Source: Sphingobacteriia bacterium
GTDB taxonomy: Bacteria > Bacteroidota > Bacteroidia > NS11-12g > UBA955
Assembly: GCA_021151535.1 (NCBI GenBank)
Contig: JAGKXC010000038.1
Location: forward strand, 1 to 19,664
Direction of reading: 5' to 3'
DNA: 19,664 bases
Shown here: positions 1-6,550 of the stretch, in pieces
Layout of the letters: the number at the start of each line of letters is the position of its first letter
Numbering within the stretch: position 1 is the first letter of the stretch
The notes under the pieces: model-generated
Databases searched by the model: none
What the model saw: only the letters and a program-made list of their open reading frames with translations
Told to the model about the DNA's origin: nothing
Position numbers and translations under genes: made by a program

Positions 1-1272
1 GTTTCGGTAATATGCATCGCCCCGAATACCATAAATCAAGATGCCTTTGGATTTGACTTTTGTTTTGGATGCCGCAATGCCTGAATGCCATTGCACATAG
101 CCCGGCACATAATAATAACCCCCGAAATCTTGCCATTGAATTTCGTTGATAATATTGGCTTGGAACGCGCGATTACTTACAATTTCTTGGGTTGATTTTG
201 CAGTAACCTGAATAAGATTTAATTGCGGAAAATGGATGTTTGGGTTTTTGTGCGGATCGAATTCTTGCCTCAAATTGCTTTGTAGGCTGTAATGATTATT
301 TAGGTATATATAGCCGAATTTTTTGGAATTTATCTGATTTGAGCGCAGCAAATAAAGATGATTTTGGTTGCTAACCTGTTGGGGTTTGTTGATTTGATAT
401 TGGAAAATGGAAGGATAACTTGGTGTGTCGCGCTGAATTGCATTCTGTAAATCTGCAATGCTGCCAATATGACTTTCCATCATGATCCCGGCTTTTAGGT
501 AATACGATTCTGCTCCCCAAATTTGCTGGATTTTTGTATTTTTTACAGTTTGCCTGTGCTGTATTTGTAAACTATACTCCTGAATACCTGTGTTATAAAC
601 CCAATAATCGGGTGTTTTGTAGTTGCCTGTAACTCTACTGCGGGTCGAGATATATGTGTTGTGGCCTTGCAGTTGGGCGGCTATGTTTAATCCATTGCCG
701 TTGGTTTGATAGCCCAAACTAAATTTTCCATCCCAATAATGGGGAGGATGATTGAAGTTTTGAATACTGTTAATTGATATGGGATTGCCGAATCCTTCAG
801 AAGTGAGCATCATTGATCCCACGCCGCTAAGTAGTTGTATATTTTGAATTGCATTTGCATCTAGTTCTGGGGCATGATCAAGTCCCCAGGATTGCCCTTC
901 GAGCCTCAAGCTATTTTTGAAAATGGGTACGCGTAATCCCACAAATCCTTGCACCATGGGTTTCCCCAAACTGTTACCGGATTGGAGGTTGAAAACCATG
1001 GGGAGACTTTGGATCATTTGGGTGAAGTTGCCCATGTTTTTTAGTTCCAACTGATGGGCTGAAAGCTTATGTGTAAATTGAATTTGGCTTTTTTCGGTGG
1101 TGATGTTGGTGGCGGTAATGCGTTGAATATCGGCGTGTTCTGTAACATCGATTTCGCAGGTGTCTGAATGGGAAATTTGGGCCGATAATACGGAGAACTC
1201 ACCTTGGAAAATGAGAGAAAGAATGAAAAACAGGCGACAGGTTTTTGAAATCCTAAAGTGAGCAACAACCAT
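1..1272 (-). CDS. TonB-dependent outer-membrane receptor, N-terminal part (3' end beyond window)
   Basis: The frame is open from the start codon to the left edge (424 codons, no stop), so this is the N-terminal part of a larger outer-membrane receptor. From the ATG at 1272 the protein starts with a basic segment and a hydrophobic stretch (LFFILSLIF, residues 14-22), then VLSAQ, a plausible signal peptide. The plug domain follows: residues about 100-155 include MVQGFVGLRVP and the SWGLDHAPELDA segment (D132-H133), then NIQLLSGVGSMML, where plug domains usually carry a V-I-K-G-P-like strand. The rest alternates aromatic and polar residues like a beta-barrel. Such receptors take up siderophores, cofactors, metals or glycans using TonB energy; nothing visible fixes the substrate. 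I see no N-terminal carboxypeptidase-like domain. An in-frame ATG at 1368 would add 32 residues ahead of the signal peptide, so I prefer 1272. It lies downstream of four co-directional genes. Confidence 0.85.
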   Translation of the reverse strand, partial: MVVAHFRISKTCRLFFILSLIFQGEFSVLSAQISHSDTCEIDVTEHADIQRITATNITTEKSQIQFTHKLSAHQLELKNMGNFTQMIQSLPMVFNLQSGNSLGKPMVQGFVGLRVPIFKNSLRLEGQSWGLDHAPELDANAIQNIQLLSGVGSMMLTSEGFGNPISINSIQNFNHPPHYWDGKFSLGYQTNGNGLNIAAQLQGHNTYISTRSRVTGNYKTPDYWVYNTGIQEYSLQIQHRQTVKNTKIQQIWGAESYYLKAGIMMESHIGSIADLQNAIQRDTPSYPSIFQYQINKPQQVSNQNHLYLLRSNQINSKKFGYIYLNNHYSLQSNLRQEFDPHKNPNIHFPQLNLIQVTAKSTQEIVSNRAFQANIINEIQWQDFGGYYYVPGYVQWHSGIAASKTKVKSKGILIYGIRGDAYYRN

Positions 1273-1405
1273 TGTTTTTTGCGTTCTCAAGATGGTTGTG
1301 GAATGGGTAATAAGGTAGCTGGAACAGTACGAAAAGCAGTAAGCAAATGAGCTTAAAAAGCGTTTCATATGTTCTAAATCAATGGGTTAGGGGGTAGCCC
1401 TAGGA

Positions 1406-1732
1406 TTATGCCAACTGTTGTAAGTTGTTGGTCATCTCTCTTAATTCGTCGCGATTTAATGTGTTTTCGCAACGAACGCATAACTGAAGGAAATAGGTGA
1501 AATTTTCTTCAGGAGTTTCGATGTCTTCAGCTAAATCGATATCAAAGGCATCGTTGGCTTCAAGGTGCTGCCAAGCCAAGCGCAAAGCGCGGGTAAGCAA
1601 GGGGTCTTGCTCTTGAAGTGCAATTTCTCTGGCTTTTTGTAATTGAGGGATGATTTTATCGGCTTTGATACCGTTTTTTTCAACTGAATCAATTACTTGA
1701 TTTAGGATGTTGTTCGCTTCTTGAGTACGCAT
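1406..1732 (-). CDS. Small uncharacterised helical protein, 108 aa
   Basis: I do not recognise this family. The ATG at 1732 gives 108 residues beginning MRTQEANNILNQ. An in-frame TTG at 1798 would add 22 residues, but those would overlap the end of the upstream transporter gene, so the ATG is preferred. The protein is acidic and looks almost wholly alpha-helical, with a middle segment LLTRALRLAWQHLEANDAFDI and a C-terminal segment holding two cysteines (CVRCENTL). It has no signal peptide or membrane segment, so it is probably cytoplasmic. It lies 32 bases after the EamA-type gene and upstream of the TonB-dependent receptor on the same strand, consistent with an operon. A -7-like TATATTTG box lies 14 bases before the ATG, so it may also have its own promoter. 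Codon-level reading is clean. Confidence 0.65.
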   Translation of the reverse strand: MRTQEANNILNQVIDSVEKNGIKADKIIPQLQKAREIALQEQDPLLTRALRLAWQHLEANDAFDIDLAEDIETPEENFTYFLQLCVRCENTLNRDELREMTNNLQQLA

Positions 1733-1746
1733 AACTAATAGAAATG

Positions 1747-1754
1747 CAAATATA
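1747..1754 (-). promoter_or_regulatory. Possible -7 box (TATATTTG) before the 108-aa gene
   Basis: On the minus strand this reads TATATTTG, an exact match to the Bacteroidota -7 element TAnnTTTG, placed 14 bases before the preferred ATG. No TTTG sits about 19 bases upstream, so only half of the promoter is present. One 8-base match with two free positions can occur by chance. The placement is its only other support. Confidence 0.25.
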
Positions 1755-1764
1755 CTACAAAGGA

Positions 1765-2643
1765 TTAACTTTTTGGGGAATTTCGGGTAGCAATCCAAAC
1801 GCCAAACATGATTGTGACAATGAGTGAAGCTTTAAGAGGTGTTAGAATATCGGTACCTAGTACCACGGCGATGATTGCGGCTAAAACGGGTTGTAGGTAT
1901 ATATAGATTCCGGCGAGCGTAGGGCCCGCTTTTTTAACAGCGAAAGCATTGAGTAGATATACTAGGAAGCTGGTGAAAAAGAGGATGTAAGAAATTTTTG
2001 CGTAGATATCGCTTGGAATGCTACTAAAATTGGTGTGAAATAAAGGGATGATTCCCACCGGCAACATAAATAGTAAACCAAACATAAAGGTGATGCGGTT
2101 TACGGTTACTGGCTGGTATACGGCGGTTAATTTTTTGACTCTTACCAAATACACCGCGTAAAACAAAGCGTTGATAGCAACGAAAATATCGCCCCGAATT
2201 GTACGTTCGTTGAAATGTGCGCCCTTGCCAAACATGAGCCACAGCGAACCTCCCGCAGCGGTTAATGTGCCAATCACAAACCAAAATTTGGGTAATTTTT
2301 TAATTCTTATATGATCAAAAATGCCAACAAACAGGGGTGTTACGAGCATTAAAATAGCGCCGTTGATTGGGTGGGTTAGTTCCAAACCTTTAAAGAACAT
2401 GTACATGTTGGCGCAGGTTCCAAAAAAGGCGCAAATGGCAAATTCTATTGCATGTAATTTCCAGTTTACTTTTTCCCATTGAAAAAGCCTTGCTGTTAAT
2501 TGAAACAATGTGAAGGCCGTGAAAATCCTTAATAAAACAAAGGCTTCCGGTGTGAGATGGTTGGGCATAATCTGGCCGGCCCATGAAAATAAAATTGCGT
2601 AAAGAAGTGATACAAAAAATAAGGCGATGTGTACAGGTAGCAT
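1765..2643 (-). CDS. EamA/DMT-superfamily inner-membrane transporter, 292 aa
   Basis: This is a very hydrophobic protein with about ten predicted membrane segments in two similar halves, the usual shape and length (about 290-300 aa) of EamA/RhaT-type drug/metabolite transporters. The first half includes FFGTCANMYMFFKGLELTHPI and AILMLVTPLFVGIF; the second ends with LAGIYIYLQPVLAAIIAVVLG, the typical Pro-containing segment of the second EamA repeat. Such proteins export amino acids or other metabolites across the inner membrane; the substrate cannot be told from sequence. The ATG at 2643 starts 2 bases after the stop codon of the TerB/J-domain gene. A TTG at 2655 is in frame and would overlap that gene by 10 bases. 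The tight spacing implies translational coupling with the upstream gene. Confidence 0.88.
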   Translation of the reverse strand: MLPVHIALFFVSLLYAILFSWAGQIMPNHLTPEAFVLLRIFTAFTLFQLTARLFQWEKVNWKLHAIEFAICAFFGTCANMYMFFKGLELTHPINGAILMLVTPLFVGIFDHIRIKKLPKFWFVIGTLTAAGGSLWLMFGKGAHFNERTIRGDIFVAINALFYAVYLVRVKKLTAVYQPVTVNRITFMFGLLFMLPVGIIPLFHTNFSSIPSDIYAKISYILFFTSFLVYLLNAFAVKKAGPTLAGIYIYLQPVLAAIIAVVLGTDILTPLKASLIVTIMFGVWIATRNSPKS

Positions 2644-2645
2644 GT

Positions 2646-3437
2646 TTAGCTCCAATTTTTGGCTTTTTTGATATTCTCGTAAGCCTTTTGAACATTGATA
2701 AATTTAGATTCTGCTGCTTTCTTTTCTGCATCGCTCAATCCTTGTAAACGATCAGGATGGAAACGCATAACCATTCTGCGGTAAGCTTTCTTTACATCAT
2801 CCTCAGACGCTGTAGGTGAAACCTCCAAAATTTGGAAATCCGAATTGGGGGTGGAAACGAACATCGCCTTAATAGAAAGAAAATCTGGGGTGCTGATGCC
2901 CAGTTGTGTGGCAATCATTTGAATCAGTTGCAACTCAGAATTGGAAATATCGCCATCTGCTCTTGAAATCCTAAACAGAACATGCACCAACTCTAAGCGA
3001 GGGCTATAATTCATGCGGATTCTTAAGTTTCTGCAAACTTCATTGAGGTTGTGGTTTTGCTTTAAAAAATCACGCAATCTGAGCAGCATGTGTTTTGCTT
3101 CCTCCTCGCCATAAGTTCTTAATAGCATTGATTTTACAATGTCTAGCTCGGCTTTCATCACGCTTCCATCGGCATTCATGATGGCTGCAATGAGGATGAG
3201 CATTGAGTTTTGAAAATCTACGGGAGCGTGGTGGTTATAACCAAAACGAGAATTGGATTGGTAATAATTATTTTCTCGGCGATTTTGCTGAGAATCATCG
3301 GAATCGTTTCCCGATTTGTTCTTTTGTTCGCCCAAATAATCAAAATACATTCCAACCAAAAAGCCAATGATAGCGCCTTTTGCACCGGAAGACATGAGGC
3401 CGAGGAAGCCTCCAGCAGTTGCGAATTGGAGTCTCAA
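2646..3437 (-). CDS. TerB-like and J-domain protein (DjlA-like), 263 aa
   Basis: There are three parts. Residues 1-35 form a Gly-rich hydrophobic segment (TAGGFLGLMSSGAKGAIIGF), probably a membrane anchor, followed by a polar Asn/Ser/Gln linker. Residues about 74-190 resemble a TerB/DjlA central domain with two ADG-type acidic turns (NADGSVMKAE and RADGDISNSE). Residues 200-263 are a J domain with the HPD motif at 227-229 (MRFHPDRL), which in this family stimulates DnaK ATPase. The order matches DjlA, a membrane-tethered DnaK co-chaperone. The frame has no ATG before residue 15; the best start is a TTG at 3437 that keeps the whole Gly-rich segment. The stop codon of the upstream DUF4340-like gene lies in this same frame, eight codons before the TTG. 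The next gene begins 2 bases after this stop. Confidence 0.82.
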   Translation of the reverse strand: MRLQFATAGGFLGLMSSGAKGAIIGFLVGMYFDYLGEQKNKSGNDSDDSQQNRRENNYYQSNSRFGYNHHAPVDFQNSMLILIAAIMNADGSVMKAELDIVKSMLLRTYGEEEAKHMLLRLRDFLKQNHNLNEVCRNLRIRMNYSPRLELVHVLFRISRADGDISNSELQLIQMIATQLGISTPDFLSIKAMFVSTPNSDFQILEVSPTASEDDVKKAYRRMVMRFHPDRLQGLSDAEKKAAESKFINVQKAYENIKKAKNWS

Positions 3438-3461
3438 TTTGTTGGAGCGGTTAGGAATGAA

Positions 3462-4529
3462 TTAACGTTGGAAATCTTGAATGGTTTTGATTCGGTTTTT
3501 GAGGATGAGCTCTTGAACCGTCCAAATGTTGTTTTCCAGTGAGCTTTTTACCCAAAACAGTTGTGTTGTAAGGGTTCTTGCTTCATTCGGTACAACTTGC
3601 ATTTTTATTTCTTCTTCGCCATTGGGAATGGGATAGAATTGTAAAATTATTTCTTTGTTATTGCCTTTGAAGTTGGGGTTTGCGGTAGTTGTGGCACTTG
3701 GTTTTTTTAAATCATAGCGAATGGTGAACAAGGGCGGAAAATGCAGCAAACTATCTTTCATGCGATTATTGTTATTAATGGCCGGTATATCGCCCACTTC
3801 ACGGGTGATACTTTTGGCTAATTCTATGTAACCCGAGAGCAAGGCTTGGTTGCCATTTTGGGTTTGATTAAGATGATTTAGCAGGTTGTAATGGTCTTTT
3901 TGAGATTCGATGCTAAAGCTTTTTTCGGGATATCCGGTATAATTAAACGTAAGCTTGGCGATGTTTGATGGATCTTCGTTCACCAATTCGGGTGCTCTCC
4001 AGGCTTGAATATTATTGGTAAAGTTTGGTGTAAGGTAGCCAGTGAATCCGGGTACAACAATTTCGCAAGGCAATTCCGTATTGGGCAAATACATATAGGT
4101 AGCCATTTCGTTGGTAGTAGGAGGTCCCACAAAAAGGGTATGTTCTTCATCGCCCGATTTAAAAATTACTTTAATGCCTCGGGTTGCGATGAAGCGAGTA
4201 ACGTGTTTCAGGGCTTTATTGGAAACGGGATTTTTTACTTGAAGTTGAGCGGATACATTATATAAAAGGTGGTGGATATTATTGGTATCGGCGATAAAGC
4301 GTTCGTTTTTATTTTTTACATACCAGATGTTATCAATTTTTTCGAGAATGAGGTAAGGTTGATTGGGGTTGTTTGGGGCGAAAGTAATGGAAGTAACCTG
4401 ATTGGGTTTTTTAAGGGCGAAGGCATCTTGTGCGATTTGGTTAGTAGAATTTGGATTTTTCCAAAGGATCCAACCGATGAGAAGGGAACCGACTAAGACA
4501 GACAGGGTTATGATCAGGCGTTTTGACAT
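3462..4529 (-). CDS. DUF4340-like membrane-anchored extracytoplasmic protein, 355 aa
   Basis: An N-terminal hydrophobic helix (LIITLSVLVGSLLIGWILW, residues 5-23) after a short basic start (MSKR) suggests an uncleaved membrane anchor with the remainder outside the cytoplasm. Downstream, beta-rich repeats such as YLILEKIDNIWYVKN, then ADTNNIHHLL, LFVGPP and YMYLPN resemble DUF4340 proteins, which in other Bacteroidota often sit near gliding or ABC-type membrane genes. The molecular role of DUF4340 is not established and I infer none here. There is no lipobox cysteine. The ATG at 4529 is well placed: a -7-like TAAATTTG ends 8 bases before it. It is the first of five co-directional genes and ends 24 bases before the likely TTG of the TerB/J-domain gene. 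Confidence 0.72.
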   Translation of the reverse strand: MSKRLIITLSVLVGSLLIGWILWKNPNSTNQIAQDAFALKKPNQVTSITFAPNNPNQPYLILEKIDNIWYVKNKNERFIADTNNIHHLLYNVSAQLQVKNPVSNKALKHVTRFIATRGIKVIFKSGDEEHTLFVGPPTTNEMATYMYLPNTELPCEIVVPGFTGYLTPNFTNNIQAWRAPELVNEDPSNIAKLTFNYTGYPEKSFSIESQKDHYNLLNHLNQTQNGNQALLSGYIELAKSITREVGDIPAINNNNRMKDSLLHFPPLFTIRYDLKKPSATTTANPNFKGNNKEIILQFYPIPNGEEEIKMQVVPNEARTLTTQLFWVKSSLENNIWTVQELILKNRIKTIQDFQR

Positions 4530-4537
4530 TAGGGGTA

Positions 4538-4545
4538 CAAATTTA
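4538..4545 (-). promoter_or_regulatory. Candidate -7 box (TAAATTTG) of the leftward operon
   Basis: On the minus strand this reads TAAATTTG, an exact TAnnTTTG -7 element, only 8 bases before the ATG at 4529. If used, transcription would start within a few bases of the start codon, giving a leaderless or nearly leaderless mRNA. The expected TTTG about 19 bases upstream is missing because that stretch contains almost no C on the + strand. Confidence 0.4.
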
Positions 4546-4800
4546 TATAAAGGAGGGAAAAAAATGGAGGGTAAAAGGGATGAAAGGGACGGGGGAGTGA
4601 ATAGAATCGATGTGAGTAAGTGGAAAAGGTGGGTAATTGATAAAAAATGTGAGTGAAAAGGGGTTAGGTGTTAGGGGTAAAGTTTGGTTGGGTGGTGGTG
4701 ATGTAACGCTATGTAAATCAGGGGGTGCGGTGGATTTTGGTAGTTGGGATGTAGGTTGGAAAATGTGTTATGATAAAGTGGACGATAAATTTTATGTGTA
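4541..4800. other. C-depleted, G-rich divergent intergenic spacer
   Basis: There is no credible gene in this stretch. By hand count the + strand has about 97 G and 7 C in 260 bases, much more skewed than the flanking coding regions. It lies between the leftward DUF4340-like gene and the rightward tRNA/tuf promoter, so neither predicted transcript covers it. G-runs of three to five are frequent. Open frames that cross it are simply the low-stop purine-rich strand and show no protein-like composition. Confidence 0.7.
4569..4595 (+). other. Canonical G-quadruplex motif
   Basis: Four G-tracts of at least three (4569-4571, 4577-4579, 4586-4588, 4591-4595) are separated by loops of 5, 6 and 2 bases, satisfying the standard G3+N1-7 pattern. 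It sits about 40 bases from the start of the leftward gene. Folding in vivo is not shown by sequence alone. Confidence 0.55.
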
Positions 4801-4816
4801 AAAAATCATCAAAGGG

Positions 4817-4847
4817 TTTGAAATATTTAGAAAAAGTTCTATTTTTG
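4817..4847 (+). promoter_or_regulatory. Bacteroidota-type promoter of the tRNA-tuf operon
   Basis: TTTG (4817-4820), a 19-base spacer and TATTTTTG (4840-4847) match both halves of the Bacteroidota housekeeping consensus TTTG-N19-TAnnTTTG. The start point should lie a few bases after 4847, leaving a leader of about 50 bases before the first tRNA. An A-rich stretch just upstream (about 4793-4813) could act like an UP element. This is the only full-consensus promoter I find for the whole rightward cluster. Confidence 0.8.
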
Positions 4848-4904
4848 CAGTCCTTTTCGGAGGAAGCATCAATAAAACGATGTGAGAAACGTTCTTAAAA
4901 ATAC

Positions 4905-4980
<76 letters not shown>

Positions 4981-4981
4981 G

Positions 4982-4996
4982 TCCGTGTGAAACGGA
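4982..4996 (+). other. Small hairpin in the tRNA-Thr/tRNA-Tyr spacer
   Basis: TCCGT (4982-4986) and ACGGA (4992-4996) pair around a 5-base loop, followed by an A-run. It begins one base after the CCA end of tRNA-Thr and may mark a processing point. Confidence 0.35.
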
Positions 4997-5006
4997 AAAA
5001 AGAAAG

Positions 5007-5026
5007 TGAATTAGGTAACTAATTCA
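5007..5026 (+). other. Perfect 8-bp hairpin with GTAA tetraloop in the tRNA spacer
   Basis: TGAATTAG (5007-5014) pairs perfectly with CTAATTCA (5019-5026) around GTAA, a GNRA-class tetraloop. It ends five bases before tRNA-Tyr. With no T-run after it, it is not a terminator. It is more likely a spacer structure for transcript processing. Confidence 0.5.
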
Positions 5027-5031
5027 TGGAG

Positions 5032-5114
5032 GGGGAAATACCAGAGTGGCCAAATGGGGCAGACTGTAAATCTGCTGGTTTATACCTTCGGAGGTTCGAA
5101 TCCTTCTTTCCCCA
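5032..5114 (+). tRNA. tRNA-Tyr (anticodon GTA)
   Basis: A class II tRNA with a long variable arm. The acceptor GGGGAAA pairs with TTTCCCC (5107-5113), with discriminator A5114. The anticodon stem GCAGA/TCTGC encloses CTGTAAA, giving GTA. CCA is not encoded (CTA follows the discriminator). Position matches E. coli tyrU. Confidence 0.96.
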
Positions 5115-5136
5115 CTACATTTCACACAGGGCCAAT

Positions 5137-5209
5137 GCGGGAGTAGCTCAGTTGGTAGAGCGACAGCCTTCCAAGCTGTAGGTCGCGGGTTCGAGCCTCG
5201 TCTCCCGCT
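5137..5209 (+). tRNA. tRNA-Gly (anticodon TCC)
   Basis: The acceptor GCGGGAG pairs with CTCCCGC (5202-5208); discriminator T5209. The anticodon stem ACAGC/GCTGT encloses CTTCCAA, giving TCC (reads GGA). CCA is not encoded. Position matches E. coli glyT. Confidence 0.97.
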
Positions 5210-5215
5210 CTTATT

Positions 5216-5239
5216 CTGTAGGAGCACAAGCTTTTACAG
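5216..5239 (+). other. 10-bp hairpin in the tRNA-Gly/tRNA-Thr spacer
   Basis: CTGTAGGAGC (5216-5225) pairs with GCTTTTACAG (5230-5239), including two adjacent G-T wobbles, around an ACAA loop. It fills most of the 35-base spacer. It lacks a following T-run and so is not a terminator. A role in separating the tRNAs is inference. Confidence 0.5.
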
Positions 5240-5244
5240 GGCAA

Positions 5245-5316
5245 GCCGATGTAGCTCAGGGGTAGAGCGTTTCCTTGGTAAGGAAAAGGTCAGGGGTTCA
5301 ATTCCCCTCATTGGCT
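5245..5316 (+). tRNA. tRNA-Thr (anticodon GGT)
   Basis: The acceptor GCCGATG pairs with CATTGGC (5309-5315, one G-T wobble); discriminator T5316. The anticodon stem TTTCC/GGAAA encloses TTGGTAA, giving GGT (reads ACC). CCA is not encoded. Position matches E. coli thrT, directly before tuf. Cleavage at its 3' end would leave tuf mRNA with a 24-base A/C-rich leader. Confidence 0.96.
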
Positions 5317-5340
5317 CAAAACACAAAGACAAACACAACT

Positions 5341-6525
5341 ATGGCAAAAGAAACATTTGACCGTTCCAAGCCGCACTTGAACATTGGTACCATTGGTCAC
5401 GTTGACCACGGAAAGACCACGTTGACTGCGGCTATTACATCAGTATTGGCCAATGCAGGTCTATCTGAAGCTCGTTCATTCGACTCTATCGATTCAGCTC
5501 CTGAAGAGAAAGAGCGTGGTATCACAATCAACACGGCTCACGTTGAGTATTCAACTGGCAACCGTCACTATGCTCACGTAGACTGTCCAGGTCACGCTGA
5601 CTATGTGAAGAACATGGTTACTGGTGCTGCTCAGATGGACGGTGCCATTTTGGTTGTTGCATCTACAGACGGGCCGATGCCACAAACCCGCGAGCACATT
5701 TTGTTAGCTCGTCAGGTAGGTGTACCTCGTTTGGTAGTATTCATGAACAAAGTAGACATGGTGGATGATCCAGAACTTCTTGATTTGGTAGAGATGGAAA
5801 TCCGCGAATTGTTGGACTTCTATGAGTTCGACGCTGATAACACACCAATCATCCGTGGTTCAGCATTGGGTGGTTTGAATGGTGATCCAAAGTGGGTTGA
5901 TACTATCATGCAATTGATGGAATCAGTAGACAATTGGGTACCAGTTCCACCACGTTTGGTTGATCAACCATTCTTGATGCCTGTTGAAGACGTATTCTCT
6001 ATTACTGGTCGTGGTACTGTTGCTACGGGTCGTATTGAGCGTGGAGTAATCAACGTAGGTGACGGTGTAGAAATCATTGGATTTGGTGCTTCTATGACAT
6101 CAACTTGTACTGGAGTAGAGATGTTCCGTAAGTTGTTGGATCGTGGTGAGGCTGGTGACAACGCAGGTTTGTTGTTGCGTGGTGTAGACAAGAACGATAT
6201 CCGTCGTGGTATGGTAATTTGCGCACCTAAGTCTGTAACTCCACATAAGAAGTTCAAGGCTGAGGTTTATGTATTGAGTAAAGAAGAAGGTGGACGTCAT
6301 ACTCCATTCTTCAACAAGTACCGTCCTCAGTTCTATTTCCGTACAACAGACGTAACTGGTGAGATCATGTTGCCAGCTGGTACTGAAATGGTAATGCCTG
6401 GTGATAACATTTCAATTGAAGTTGAATTGATTCAGCCAATCGCATTAGAGAAGAACTTGCGTTTCGCTATCCGTGAGGGTGGTAGAACCGTAGGTGCTGG
6501 TCAGGTTACTGAAATTATCGAGTAA
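5341..6525 (+). CDS. tuf: Elongation factor Tu, 394 aa
   Basis: EF-Tu carries aminoacyl-tRNA to the ribosome as a ternary complex with GTP. All GTPase motifs are present: P-loop GHVDHGKT at 19-26, switch I RGITINT at 59-65, DCPGH at 81-85 with the catalytic His85, and NKVD at 136-139. Domains 2 and 3 follow, ending ...GQVTEIIE. Length is normal. The ATG at 5341 gives the family's usual MAKETF start; the open frame continues upstream but runs into tRNA-Thr. No Shine-Dalgarno is present; the leader is A/C-rich, as usual in this phylum. The gene follows four tRNAs, including two for threonine, as in E. coli tufB, and is followed by a hairpin terminator that probably lets only part of the transcription continue. 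No truncation or frameshift is seen. Confidence 0.99.
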   Translation: MAKETFDRSKPHLNIGTIGHVDHGKTTLTAAITSVLANAGLSEARSFDSIDSAPEEKERGITINTAHVEYSTGNRHYAHVDCPGHADYVKNMVTGAAQMDGAILVVASTDGPMPQTREHILLARQVGVPRLVVFMNKVDMVDDPELLDLVEMEIRELLDFYEFDADNTPIIRGSALGGLNGDPKWVDTIMQLMESVDNWVPVPPRLVDQPFLMPVEDVFSITGRGTVATGRIERGVINVGDGVEIIGFGASMTSTCTGVEMFRKLLDRGEAGDNAGLLLRGVDKNDIRRGMVICAPKSVTPHKKFKAEVYVLSKEEGGRHTPFFNKYRPQFYFRTTDVTGEIMLPAGTEMVMPGDNISIEVELIQPIALEKNLRFAIREGGRTVGAGQVTEIIE

Positions 6526-6550
6526 TAGATTTATTTATTATTCATAAAAG

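Noticed and set aside
1041..1268. Minus-strand open frame of 75 codons at the receptor start
   Set aside because: It is another frame of the TonB-dependent receptor gene, whose own frame shows signal peptide, plug and barrel features without interruption.
1369..1405. Possible terminator between the 108-aa gene and the receptor (AGGG/CCCT)
   Set aside because: Four-base stem with no T-run after it.
4402..4656. Rightward open frame of 84 codons over the start of the DUF4340-like gene
   Set aside because: It is antisense to a better supported gene and runs into the C-poor spacer; the protein has no family-like features and the low C content explains the lack of stops.
4660..4694. TTAGG-like telomere-style repeats
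   Set aside because: Only two irregular copies in a generally G-rich stretch; no tandem period.
5275..5340. In-frame upstream extension of tuf by 22 residues
   Set aside because: It would start inside tRNA-Thr(GGT); the ATG at 5341 gives the conserved MAKETF start and normal EF-Tu length.
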